Positions 35,440 to 48,100 of a DNA stretch of 64,000 nucleotides are shown here, piece after piece; the first letter of the stretch is position 1, and each line of letters opens with the position of its first letter. Source of the stretch: Quillaja saponaria. Taxonomy: Eukaryota; Streptophyta; Magnoliopsida; Fabales; Quillajaceae. The notes under the pieces were generated by a model that saw nothing but the letters and a program-made list of their open reading frames with translations, had not been told where the DNA came from and made no database searches. The stretch is taken from positions 1,188,134 to 1,252,133 of the forward strand of contig CM055618.1 of the NCBI GenBank assembly GCA_029379385.1, written 5' to 3'. The position numbers and the translations under genes are program-made.

Positions 35440-36289
35440 AACTATGGTTCTCATCTCAGTCTCCAATCCAAATGCATCCTTAAACTTTTTAGGGTTTTAA
35501 CACTTGCATGTGATTAAAACAAAGAAATTCTAACGTGAGAAAAATGAAAAAGAGAGTAGAGGATAGAGAAGTGAAGAATGGAGTTATTCACGTCAATAAA
35601 GTTACAAAAGGTGAGTACTTTTTGACTCCATCATTTGTCTCTGTAAATTAGACGACCATACTACTTTAAAATGCAGGTTTATTTTCTTGTAGAAGGCACA
35701 TTGTAGAAATCCAAGTAACTGAATCCTCTTAGAAGAAAACAAACAAACTGAAATTGTATATGCTATATTAGGAAAAAAAGAAGATAAAGAAAAGTGTTTA
35801 TGGATGCTATTCTGATCCATTTTTTTCTATTTTCCTGTATCAATTATGTATAATTACTGTTATATCTCGAACACTCCTCTCCTTGAACACTAAGACATCT
35901 TATTTTTCTTTTCACTTGAGATTTCATACTCTGTAGCTGCTTTCTATAGTTATTTTCGAAATTCTTGGGAACAATAGAGCCAATAGCTGGAATTCAATGG
36001 AAACACTTTTTTTATATTAATTTTCTCTTGCAGCATTGAATTGAAATCTTATATACAAGACCCTAATCTTCAGAAAAACAGAAGAGGGTTCCATTGCCTT
36101 AAGAGAAACAATTTGTAGTTTTCCTTTGGCATGATGTTTGTTTTTTACACATATGAAATCCAATTCAATCACTCAAATCTTTTTCACTGCTTCCACCAAG
36201 CCTTGGAGACTCCCTGCTTCCATGAATCCTTGAATCCTTTCATGTCACTTCCCATTTTCCATATATGTACAATTCCTAATGGTGTGCAT
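35440..36289. other. 3' flank of the STP gene
   Basis: No gene was recognised. It contains one copy of an unexplained 31-base identical block (36119-36149). Confidence 0.5.
36119..36149. repeat. 31-base block identical to 24610-24640
   Basis: It starts TTTTCCTTTGGCATGATG. The same 31 bases occur in the thioredoxin intron and downstream of the STP gene, with no similarity beyond the ends of the block. Its origin is unknown. Confidence 0.75.
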
Positions 36290-38174
36290 TTAGATAGTGC
36301 AGAAACTTTTGTCATTAGCATAAGCACCAATGACAGCCTCGTCAGGAATGAATTTTCCCCAGAACCAATGTGCCTTCCAGACTCTGTTCATTCTCTTCAA
36401 TTGGCATAGCCTTTGTCTCTGGCAAGAAGGCGTAAATGAAGATAGTCATTATGAGCACAAAGCCAGCAAAGAAGAAGAAGAGACCGAATTTCAAGTGGCA
36501 AAGCATTGAGAGGAAGACTTGGGCAATGGCAAAGGTGAACAACATGTTCACTGAAACATTGATGGCTTGTCCAGCTGATCGGATTTCAAGGGGAGAGATT
36601 TCACTGGGTACCAACCACCCCAATGGACCCCAAGACCAAGCAAATGCTGCTACATATGCACAAATCAAGAACAGGATCAAGTTGGCATCCCCTTTGGTCA
36701 AGTCACCTGCTCCTTGGACTCCAAACTTGACTCCAATCATAGCTCCCACAGCAATCTGCAATTCATTAAATATTCAGAAAAAGAAAGAAGCATTAGCACA
36801 CACATATATAATGTATTTCCCATGATATAATGCTGATTAGGACAAACTGATGAAGATCAAATTACCTGGCAAATAAACATTTGTGTGCCACTTCAAGGAA
36901 TAAGATCCTTCTTCCGAACTTATCGACTGTGAGGATGGAAACTAATGTGGCAACCACATTAACACCACCAGAAATAACTGCACCCAAGAGTGAAGCTTCA
37001 TCACCAAAGCCCAAAGTTATGTAGAGGACAGGCGCGTAAAACATGATCACGTTGATGCCGGTGAGTTGCTGGAAGAAGGGGATGAGGGTGGACATTACGA
37101 GCTGTGGTCTATATTTTGGTTGGGTGATGTTCTTCCATGGGTGTTCCACCTTCTTTGCAGTCTCAACTGCATCAATAAGGTCTTGGAATTCCTCTTCCAC
37201 ATTCTTGGTTCCACGAATCTTTTGCAGCATTGCCCTTGCTTTCTCATTATAGCCTCTCTCTAGGATAGAATTGGGAGTGTCTGGTAGGAGTAGAGATCCG
37301 ACAACCATCAAAACTGCGGGAACAGCTCCCAATCCCAAAGAATACCTCCAGCCGTTTCCACTGGGAAGTTTAGCCATGGCAACGTTGACAAGACTGGCAA
37401 CTAGGATACCAATTGTGATGGCCATTTGGAAACCCATGTTGAGAGCTCCTCTGATTTTTGCTGGAGCCATTTCGGATAAATAGACCGGAACAGACTACAA
37501 GGGGACATTTTACCAAAAAGCAGGTTGGTTTGGAATTGAGACTAAGCATAATTTAATACAACACTAGCTAGGTGGAAATGGAATTAATGAAGAGCAGTTC
37601 ATAAATTTATTACCTGATTGGCGTAGCCAACACCAAAACCAAGCAAGAGACGACCAATGATAAGCATTTCAATGTTCATGGCAAACCCATTTAACAGTGC
37701 ACCCACAAGGAAAAACAAGCCTCCAAAAAACATGGACATCTTCCGACCGAAGACCCTTGTTGTCACGGAAGCAAAGAAAGAAGCTACCAAAGCTGCAATG
37801 TATAGGGAAGAGGTGAACAATGTCAGGAGCTCACTGTCAAATTTGCAGTACTGATTTGAGCTGCCTGCATCATCTTTCATTTGTTGGTGTACTTTGGGGA
37901 AGAACTTGATTAAGAATGGTTCCATTGAAGTCACTCCTCCTGCAATAATAATATAATGAAACAGAAACTTGATTAATTGCACATTTTCTTTCATACCCAG
38001 AAAAAGAGAAGTTGAAAACTCATCAATTAACTCATACCCACCTGTAATACCAAGGTCATAACCAAAGAGGAGACCTCCCATGGCTGCAACCAAACAAGTG
38101 ATAATAACAAAGGCATTGACTCCACCCTCATAGTGCCTTCCTCCACTCTGTACAACAATGCCTCCTCCTGCCAT
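36290..38174 (-). CDS. sugar transport protein (STP-type monosaccharide/H+ symporter), two single-base indels
   Basis: Four exons are clear: 38174-38042, 37939-37614, 37494-36866 and 36755-36290. Allowing for two indels they give 517 residues, the normal STP length. Motifs of this 12-helix plasma-membrane family are present: MAGGG start, [108 protein letters not shown] and FLPETK. FLEGGTQMF is broken by a missing G near 36890, and the C-terminal EEMNRVWK is broken by an extra A near 36391. The open frame beyond each site matches the family, so these are recent lesions or sequence errors. The substrate should be hexose, by family. Confidence 0.88.
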
Positions 38175-38239
38175 CTTTTCAACAAACAATTGCTTCAAAA
38201 ATTTATAATTTGGTGAATCTTTGGGATTTCTCAAAGTAG

Positions 38240-39860
38240 TTCTTGATTTTGCTGATTAAAAGTATGTTTACTTTGATATAATCAGGAAATTCACCAAAAA
38301 AAACAATATCAATTGAAAGATGAACAGAAATTAAATTGTCCCCCTCTTCCCCACTGTTTGGGGATTCTTTCTTTAATTTGTTGCCTTCATAAGGAAATAC
38401 GTTATGATTTTATAGGGACTTACAAGGCTTGTAAGGCCGTTAAAAACGGTAGATGGCATTACCAAAATTAGAACTTGTAAGTTGCTGTAATTTTTATCCT
38501 CTAAATATTTGCTTCTTTGCTCCCATACTTAAATTTAGGTGACTATCTGTCTTTTTGGTTTGGCGTGAGAAAAGGAGTTGGATAAAATTCGGTATTTCTA
38601 CATGTACAAATAAAAAGTCAAGAGTAGCCAAGGAATAATTATTTATACAAATGAATGAGGGTAGCTGGCTGTATGTTTAGCCTTGAGTACTTCTTCTCAT
38701 ATCTTCCTAGTACCATTTTTTTTTTCCTTATATAAGAAAACCCTTTTCATAATTTTATTTTTCTTGGTGGATATGTATCAAATGATTCAAGAAAATGGAA
38801 TTGTGAGAAATTTAATAATAAGGATCATCATAACATAATTGTGACAATTAATTCATATATTATAACATATAAATAAAAATAGAGTACATATACAGATTAT
38901 GCATCTCGTATATTGTATCTATATTTAAAATAATTACTCTTTGTTGTTTTTTCGCATGCCATTTTATTATGACACTCCCATTCTTTCCCATTTCACACCC
39001 AACCCTTAATCACCTCACTCTTCTATCTTTGCTCATGCCCAATTAATATTTTCTACTTATCCATTGTCAATTTTTAACAAAGTTTTCACACCCAGCCCAA
39101 ACATTAACTCGGAGAAAAGAAAAACAAATAAAGGCAAAAGGTAAAAGGTTCAACCATGATTGAAACTGGATAGACCATAAAAATTATATATAAGAGACAT
39201 CTAAGTATATTAGTTTATTGTCATGCGCGTTGCACATGAGTCATATTTTTATGATCTAAAAATTAACTTTGTAAAATACTTTTCAAAATTAATTTTTTTT
39301 TATGCATATATTGTCAATAATTTACTTATACTTTTGCATGCTTTAATATTGGATTCATAAAAGAAAAAACTTGTTATTTATGAAAATTAAAAATTAAAAA
39401 AAAAACAAAAACAAAGAAACACAATTTTATTTTATAAAATTTCAAGTACACTAACCATGAATGATTTTAATAAAAAAATCAATTACGAAGATTTAAACTC
39501 TGTGGTTGATTCTGTCATTACGCTTAGTTTAATTTATAATAATTGTTTTAATAACTTTATAAGAAATATTTTAGAAACTCAAAAATTTTGTCATAGCCAT
39601 TTTATGTATAATATAAGCATGTATATTTTTCATTAGTTAATGTGGACTAGTTAATTGGCTTCATGAGTGCATTGCCAATTTTAATTGTGTTTCTTAACCA
39701 AGCACGACTCCAACACAAGTCAACATGAGTAGGTAATTGACTTCAGGAATGTAAATCTATCGTTCACACTTGACAATTTTCACAGCGAGAAAAGTGCCTT
39801 ACTAAAAGGGGTTGCTGGAGTATAAATAATGTGACAGATATCATGACTTGACTAATCATG
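38240..39860. other. upstream region of STP and AT-rich intergenic DNA
   Basis: No other gene was recognised. It contains the STP promoter. Confidence 0.45.
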
Positions 39861-39865
39861 ATAGA

Positions 39866-40232
39866 CACTGCAAGGAAAAGATACTTTCAGTGACATCGCG
39901 ATGGTGTCTCTGATAGTTATAAATTGTCGTTGATAGTTATCAATGACATGAGGTGTGCCATCTCATAGTAAGTTGATGCTTCTACCTTGGTCATTTGTTG
40001 ATACTTATCAACAATATAATGTGGTAGATAATTATCAATGACATGAAACAGTGACAACGAACATTACTGTTCAAGGAATCTGGATCCAATAACACACAAA
40101 CTTATTAGCGACAGCTATTGTTGACACTAATAAGCAAATGTTGATAATTTTAAATTAATTCCACATTATCTATGAAGGGTGCGGTCGCTAATATTTTACA
40201 TGCGGTCACTGTACTCAGTCAGGTTTTGTAGT
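39866..40232. mobile_element. short CACTA-like non-autonomous element
   Basis: It begins CACTGCAAGGAAAAG and ends TTTTGTAGT, one base off the usual inverted CACTA terminus at each side. It is about 367 bp, without coding sequence, and shares ACTTATTAGCGA and its flanking bases with the CACTA end at 2780-2932. Repeated GATA(G/A)TTATCAATGACAT blocks resemble the subterminal repeats of the class. No 3-bp target repeat was seen. Confidence 0.5.
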
Positions 40233-40239
40233 TCATTTT

Positions 40240-41280
40240 TATAAATCATACAATTTAGGTGTGCACCTCTTTGATACAATATGTTTAATAAAAGAGAAAC
40301 TTAAATTGAAAGAAAAAGCTTAAATAACATTAATTCAAATATCTATAAAGTAGTCAAAAGAATTTAGTACTTAGAAATTAACTTAGACATAAAGTAAAAA
40401 ACAAGTTCAGTTCAAGACAAAATAAAAATAATTTTGGATTATACTTCTAGTTCTTATAGTTTAATCAAAAAATTAGTTTTGTCCCTATAGTTTAAATGTT
40501 CACTTTCATCCATAGTTACAAAAATCAATCAATTACGTCTCTACTGTGATGTGCCGTCTAATCTAACTTAACAAAGTCTGACTTGGACAAACGGAATCTA
40601 CATGGACCTTTTACTTGGCTAAACGAGGACCCAAAATTCCCAAAAACACCATTATTTCATTTTATCAATCTAAACATTTCCGTTTTGGGCAGCACATGAT
40701 AATGTTGAAGAGTTGGGTTATAATTTGTCTGTTGAGAGAAAGCATGATGGCTTTCTACAAGGAATCGATTTTGACGTCCACATTGTTATCTTCACGGGCT
40801 TCAAATCTTCATTCACTTTCTATAAAAACGTACAACAATCATTAAAAAAATTGCATACCATGATAGCAGGAGATATTCAAACCAACCAACCAAAATTCAG
40901 ATCTCTTTCATTCTAGGTTGTGAAGGAGGCATTAGAAACAAGATTTCGTCAATTTGGGGTTACTGAAACCAAGTTGCAGTAGAGGAATCGTGTCTGTGTA
41001 ACCCATTTCATGGCAACCATGGAATGTGCCACTATCGTTTTATGGACAAGTCCAGAACCTTGGAGAATTTTGCTAGTAGAACAATATAAATTGACCAAGA
41101 AGAGAAAGCTAATGGATTCAATTGAGTTGATTGGGTTTATGTGCATTATGTGTTAGTGTTCATAGATTGCAAGGCAACAAGATTTAGGGTTAGAACTTTG
41201 GATATGTATGCTAAATTCACTTTAACGAAGATAAAAAGCCAAAACTTCCATTTTCATGTTTCTTCAAAGTCAACCTTACC
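40240..41280. other. intergenic DNA, no gene recognised
   Basis: Short open frames at 40615-40916 and 41141-41362 overlap on both strands and show no known motif. Confidence 0.4.
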
Positions 41281-41284
41281 ATTA

Positions 41285-42115
41285 GCGTCTGTTTGGATGC
41301 ATGAAGACAGAATTGAAATTAAAATTACAAAACCAATTTCATTTCTAATTAGAATTGTTTAGCATTATAATTTTTGAGTTTGAATCACATTAATAATTAG
41401 CAATTGGGATCGTACTTCAAGAACTTGGTTGTTATCTCTAGCAGTTCCCAATGGCGGTAATTGTTATCTCCAACTGAGACTCGATAGTGTTTGTCATCGG
41501 CTTCTGTCGGGCCACAATAGTGGTGTTCACCATTCGGTGAATCATGATGGCATTAGCCGTCGTCTCTAGCAAGTTGTGATGCTGGTGGTTATCATTTTCA
41601 GTATGTCCTGACGATGGCGTTTGTTGTCTTTGATGGGTCCTAACAATACTGGTCATTATATTTGGTGAATCCTGATTATGTTTCTCTTCATCTCATGCAA
41701 ATCTCAAAGGTGGTAGTTATCGTCTTTAGTGGGTCCTGAAGCTGATCGTTGTTGTTTTGACAAATCGATGGTGGTGATGGATGATGGCCGATGGTGGGTG
41801 ACAATTGACAGAGAATGGAGGAGGTTCTTGGTAATGAGTGGAGGAGGTTAGCAGTGGTTGGTGTCCGGTGATATAACATAATGTGCTACCATATAGGTGG
41901 TTACTAATGATATTATATATAGAAATGATTTAGATTAAAAAAAAAAAATTTGAAATTATAATTATTAGGGTTTACTATAAGAATTAAAGATGATGTTTTA
42001 TAATTATTTCTTAATTCCTTGAAATTGAGTAGAAATTCAATTTAACTAGAAAAATTGAAATTGGACAATCCAATTCCCAATTCAAATTCCAATTCACTTC
42101 ATCCAACACATATCC
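41285..42115. mobile_element. Tourist-like (PIF/Harbinger) non-autonomous element, 831 bp
   Basis: The left end GCGTCTGTTTGGATGCATGA and the complement of the right end GGATATGTGTTGGATGAAG align with small gaps, and the GAATTG(A/G)AATT block that follows is also shared. TTA flanks both sides (41282-41284, 42116-42118). The interior (41420-41880) is a degenerate GGTGGTTATCGTC-type repeat with no gene. Confidence 0.6.
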
Positions 42116-42189
42116 TTACTATTATTCAATAAATTGTTTTTGTCTAATCTATTGGTCTATGAAACTTTACTGGAAACCCAAATTCCCTA

Positions 42190-42330
42190 AAACCCATAAA
42201 CTATTTGTGAAGACCTACTGGAAATTTGCAAGGAATCACAAAGAAGGAGGGAAACTAGGAGGGGGACAAAGAGAGTTTAAGGGAAAGAAGGAAAGCTACA
42301 GCTAAAACTACTTTCTAAATGAAACAATTC
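42190..42330 (-). repeat. LTR-like segment, partner of 50575-50705
   Basis: It shares GAGGGAAACTA, AGGGAAAGAAGGAAAG and CTAAAACTACT..CTAAATGAAAC with 50575-50705 in the same orientation. It may be the 3' LTR of a minus-strand retroelement whose 5' LTR and primer site lie near 50545-50705. Confidence 0.4.
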
Positions 42331-42387
42331 TCATTCTTAAAATTGATACGGAATACAGGCAAGTTGGTTATTATTTGTAGGCTACAT

Positions 42388-43295
42388 TGTAGTATATATT
42401 GGAAAAATGAGTTTGGATTATGTTTGTTTGGTTTAAAACAGAAAGTTGTGTCTTATAGTTTAAACAAAATGTTATGATTTTGGTTTAAAAATAGAAAAAT
42501 TATGTCTTTTGGTTTTAAAATAGAAGATCAAGTCCTTTTATTTATATTAAGTCTTTTTCCTAAAAAACTCACATATTGTTATGAGGGGGGAGGGGGGCAT
42601 AGATGCCAAACAAACATGACCACTATCTATCGTCGTAGAAGCTGTTCCTAGCTTACATTTTTTTTTTTCATTTGAGATATTATGTGAATGGACTCCTAAA
42701 TAAATTGAAAAGTAGGGAGCTCCTACAACAAAAGCAAAGCGAGCCGTGCTAGTAACGTGCACATCCATTTTTTGGTTGGCTTCAAATCAAAGCAGAGTAT
42801 GCAATAGGCGAAAGTTATGATAAAAGGTTCTGGTCTTAGAAGAGATGCAACATGATAAGCCAGAAGTGGTATACTATAAAGAAAGTTTTGTACATTATGT
42901 AAGCCCTATGCCTATTGAGAGGAAGGGCAGTTAGTTATCTCAACATCACAAAAAGCCTATTAGGATTGTATCCTTTATGAAAATGTGCAACTTTTCACAA
43001 GATACCTTTTTGGGATATATAAATACTAAACAAGTTTCCATGTTTTAAAAAAGAAATTTTGATAACAAGATCAATGTTCTTCTTCTTCATATTTTTTCTT
43101 AATTTCATGTATTTTCTATCTACATTTTATCTTGCAACCAGAATGTAGAAAGTGCTTATTTTATCTTGAGAAGGAGATTTGATGTAACCTCATTTGTAGT
43201 ATAGGGGTGCAATATCTTAAGAATCGTGTCTAACATTCGACTCAGATTTAAAAGTTTAATTCCCATTGATATTGTTTGTAATCATTTTTTCAACA
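42388..43295 (+). repeat. LTR-like repeat, copy 1 (with insertion)
   Basis: It pairs with 48789-49325 as a direct repeat: TTGTAGTA at the start, a TATA box in GATATATAAATA (43014-43025), a TGTAACCTCATTTG block, and TTTTTCAACA at the end. About 385 bp near 42568-42950 is absent from the other copy. Confidence 0.6.
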
Positions 43296-45156
43296 ATCTT
43301 AAGACAGTATTTGGATTCAATGGAAATTTAAAGTTATTCATATAGTCAATGTTAATATAGTGAAATTGACAAATTGATAGTTAGCAAATATAAAGTGATG
43401 AAAACGTAGAAACAAAAGTGATGCTTGAGGATTAACAAATGCAAGAAAAAAGTTGTAGTGTTTGGCTTGAATCCTTTTATGGAGAATCATGTTCTTTTAT
43501 TCTATCTTACTCTTATAAATTGATTTTTATAATGAATTTTCTAATAAGAAAATATGGTTATATGTTAGCCACACTGGATATATTTTAGATGTTTAAACTT
43601 ATGTTTTTGGTTATTTAAGAAATCAATTGTTTCCAGTTAGTGCATAAGGTAGAGGCCGTAGTAAGCCAAATATGCAAATAGCTTTATAAAGAGGAAAGTA
43701 AAGTTTGCATATCAAAGACACCAACTTGACTATTAGTAGAGGTTGCAGTTTTGAAAATCAAGGAAATGTAGCCAATAGACTCTTGGTTGGGCAGTTGGTT
43801 TTTGACTGCCATTGATAATATAATTTATTTCTTAATAATATTAAAAAATAAATAAAAAATTAAGTTGGTTACTTGATAAATTTGTTTTTGGGGAATGCAA
43901 CTAGTGAAATACCTACCATTGGGGGTGAAGAAGAAAGAAACACCATTTCATTTTCATGAAAATTATTTTCATGAGATGTATTTTAATAGGTGTATAATAT
44001 TATTAAAATAAAATCAAGTGCATATGATTAATTCTACTTCAAATTTGTAAGTAAATTATTTTTAGATTAATTGGGGAATGATGAGTAATTCTTAATTTTA
44101 TAATACATCAAGTGCATAATTTTTATTAGGAGAATTCTAAAAGGTGTGAAAAGAAATGAATATCTATTGGTTATTTTACCTTAAGATGTGATTGGTGGTA
44201 ATTCTAGTTTGGATAATTTTTCTTGGTTGAAAATTATGTGGATATTTGTTAATTTCAATATTGTATGTTTATTGATTGATACTCGGTATATTAGAGTAGG
44301 GATATGAATTTATTCATATACTTCATGTATTTTTGAAATAGTTCAAAAAGTGTGGTTGAAAAGAATGTTACTAGAAAATTGTACAATGAAAAAATTGCTT
44401 TGGAATCAATATTACTATGCAAGTTTGTATAGCAAAATATAAATGATATTAATGTGATGAGAAGATTTAAAATCTCACTCGGAAAGGTGATGTTGATGTG
44501 ATTGTAATGGTTATCCTAGGTATTACAATTAACATAGTTTTAAACGTTGAAGGCAAATACAATTTTGTTTTTTTGAAAAATAGAATTTCAATATTGGTTC
44601 ACCTAAGAAACATATAATTGCCAAAGTTCTAAGATCAAGTTTAAGGATCTTGATGTTAATGTTAGAAAACATCATTGGCAATGTTTTAAAACCAAAGTAA
44701 ATTAAAATATTCACCAAGTTGTTGGTTTATCAAGGGTGAATTGGTATTAATGTTAGAAACATCAATAAGGATAGTATGATCCCAAAGTAAATTAAAGGAA
44801 GTTTTATCATAAAGTCAAGGAAAAATATTTGATGGATCTCTTTGCAAATTGCCTAGACAAGGATGTGATATGAAAGACTTTCGGGCGATAAGGTTTGTAC
44901 AGCTTTTCAAATTGAGAGGTAACTTACATGGGAGACCAAGTAGAAATGTTAAATAAAGATTTGATATGTTCAAAGGAAAATGAACATGTAATTATAATCG
45001 GTTTATGAACTTTAAATATGAAGTTTTATTTTAAAATTTTCATATCATCTCACAATAAGTGCACCTATTATGGAGAACAATCATATGGTAGGATTTATAT
45101 CTTTTGATGAATTAAGAGAAAAATGCAGATCATATAGTGCAATTATAGATTCGCCT
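43296..45156. other. decayed retroelement interior, no ORF recognised
   Basis: It lies between the left outer and left inner LTR-like repeats. No gag or pol motif could be read. Confidence 0.35.
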
Positions 45157-48100
45157 TCTTAAAACTGAATTTAACTAGCTGAGGTGTCCTCATATAGATA
45201 ACTTGTAAAGGGGTGGTTATTTGGACATTTGAAAACTCCAATACCAAAGTCAGTTTATGATCAAAGTATATAAGCTAAAAAGTTGTAAAAAAGTAAGGTT
45301 TGAGAGGACAACTTGTTTTGTTTTGGAGTTTTGAGCCCTCTTTATATAGGAGTTATGTCTATTACAATAACTAATGACGTCTGTGACAATAATAATGGAT
45401 GATAGTAGCATATGTTATAATATTAATAGGAATAAATGGTGGCCAGTTATAGTCAGATTATTCAGTTATACCTTAATTACACCATATGTAATAATTTTAC
45501 TAGATTGATAAAGTCTTGTATTATCACTAGTCCCCCTAAAAATGAGTTTAATGAGCATAGAGACTTGAATTAGATGTTGTGGACAATATGCCTAGGTCGT
45601 GTTCCCTTTTTGTAGGGTGAAATTTTTGGTGCTATCACTGATATGATGCTCTGCTAATCCTTTACTAGCATAATGTTTTATCATTGGTGATGACACTATA
45701 TTGTATTCCACATTATAACTTACCATGTTTCACTTCACTTTATTACTCCTACCTTTTTTTCTGCACGAACTGAGCATCTTGTGCTTGCTGTGATATAGTT
45801 TATGCTAAATTTTTTTCCTGTTAATAGGATTCAAATATGGAGTTGTATTTAAATTATACTTGAAATAAACATCATACATTACTTTGAGCAATATGGGTGA
45901 AAACCCAAGATTGGTTGCTGTTGTTGAAGTATTTTTGGTGAAACCCAAGGAATTTGCTCGCTAATGGGATACTAATATGCAGTTGTATCTAAACTGTACT
46001 TAAATAAACATCATACCTTGCTTTGAGTAATATGGGTGAAAACCCAAGATTGTTGATGTTGTACTGGCTTTATAGCGCCTTGATTTGTTTAGGTGCTCTG
46101 CCTAGGCTCAAGCTATTTAGCTTGTAATGAGCACCTTAAGTTCGACCATAGGCGTTCTAGCTATTTTCATCACCTTGGGCTTTTTCTCCAGGTCTAGTGC
46201 CAGATATCTTGGCTGATTTAGTATCTGAGAGGTCTTGTTGAAAAGCTGGGACAACTGAAAATTAGCTTATTGCCTCTTCTCGGGGTCGAGTTATTTTGTC
46301 CCTACCATTATAGTCGTGAAGGGGGACATATTAGATGCCTATTTCTCCTAATGATTGTCATATGCTAAAAAACTATGTATGAGCCCTTTTGAGCTGTTAT
46401 GATGGCAGGCAATAGACTCTTCCATGTTAAAGGTAATAAGCTCATCTTGATTTAGTGACTTTGTGTATAAAAATTTTCTTGAAATAAATTTATAACAGCG
46501 ACAGAAAAGCAGAACTGAACAAGAAATTCGTTAGATCTACATATGTGATAATATCTTACTAGAGATAATAATTAATTATATATTAAACATAACTTATATA
46601 AACTCTTGGTTTATTGTTCATGGAGTGCTTACAGTTTAATTTGAGATTTGTCACCAAGTTGTATGTAGCGAAGGAAAATTTTCCTGTTGTGGTATTACTT
46701 AACCTCCCTATGTATCATTCTTCTATACTAAGTTCTATACTAAATCACTTGAAATATTTATCAAACACATAATAATAAGCATGACTCGGGCGTTAGTGGA
46801 CAGGAGTTTAAAATAATAAATAAGTCCAAAAATTAAATTTACAGTATTTAATAAATAATAATCAATTTTGAAGACCTATTGTAAGGCCATAAATTTATAT
46901 CAAAGTGGCATATTAGCCGCATAATGATTTCTACTTATTTCTTAATAAGGATTTTGCAATTATAAAATTGAAGGATATATTGGCAAAATTTCAAAATTAT
47001 TTAGGTCATCTAATATGAAAATATAGAATCCATCGACCTATATGTAATTTTCTAGAATCACTTATATGAGAACATAAAAGCATGGGTATATATACAATTA
47101 TCCCTAAGCATTTAGACAATTATTATGAATTCGAGGGTATATTTGTAAAATAGAAAAGAGTTTGTGATAACTGTTGTAAATTGATGAAGTATTGGGCCAC
47201 TTCCATAATTATAAAAAAGTTTGTGCTAAAAATAAAATATTTGTCAAATTTGAACCGAATATTGTAATGTATAAATATTTAGGCCATATTTGCATATTTT
47301 AAAGTTTCGGGATAATTATTAAGTATAGATAATATTTGGGCCATATACATAAAATATGAAAAATTAAGGACTAAATACTAATTGTGCAAACTTAGGACTT
47401 GGGTTGGATTTGGATTTGGGCTGAATATAGGTAGATGGGTTTGGATCGGTCTAGTTGAAAAATGTCTGCTTCAAGACTCATAACAATGGTTTTTTGTCAA
47501 GGAATTTGTTAGCCCACCTATATTAATTGATTATTGGTCCAACATAAGTAGCTTTATCATCTTTTCTATAAACACAAACTTTAAGAATTGAGCTAGGTGA
47601 AAAGGGCCCATGCAAAGCCATATCATTAGAAAGCTTTAGGCCTTGCACGCCTTATGCTGAAAATCTGTAGTTTTACTCACACTTTCTCTTTTTGCTACTT
47701 GAATTTCCAAGTGAAAATCATATGCAAAAAATCCTTTCTTGATTATGGCCTTTTCTTTTGAAGTGGAAATGGTTGATTCGATTCTCCATCAAGTATCTAT
47801 ACACTTTTTTACCATAGCAAATTAAAGCAAAAGAGGTAAAATAAATATTTCTCTGTTTGATTCTAATAGTTTCAAGGTGTAATTGTCGTTTTGAAAATTC
47901 AAAGAATGGAGCAACCATGTTTGAGATTTTGTTTTGGTATAGGGATTGGAAATCCAAATCAAATAGAGTTCCCACATATGGTGCCAATGTTAAAACTGAA
48001 TTTGACCAGCTAAAGTGTCATCTATTTGATTGACCTGCAAAGAGATGGTACTTTGGACTTGTAAAAATTCTGATAGAAAAGTCTATATATGATTATAGAA

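Larger units (their letters stand above)
27058..35479. mobile_element. candidate outer PIF/Harbinger-type element around the hAT copies
   Basis: The left end GGCTCCCTTTGGATTGGAG (27058-27076, again at 30124-30142) and the complement of the right end, GGATGCATTTGGATTGGAG (35461-35479), match at 16 of 19 positions. TTA flanks both outer ends (27055-27057 and 35480-35482), as expected for PIF/Harbinger or Tourist insertions. The hAT elements would then be inside it, and the tandem duplication would have copied its left part. Inference from ends only. Confidence 0.45.

Noticed and set aside
35602..35820. 72-codon minus-strand frame downstream of STP
   Set aside because: No motif, codon bias or splice context supports it.
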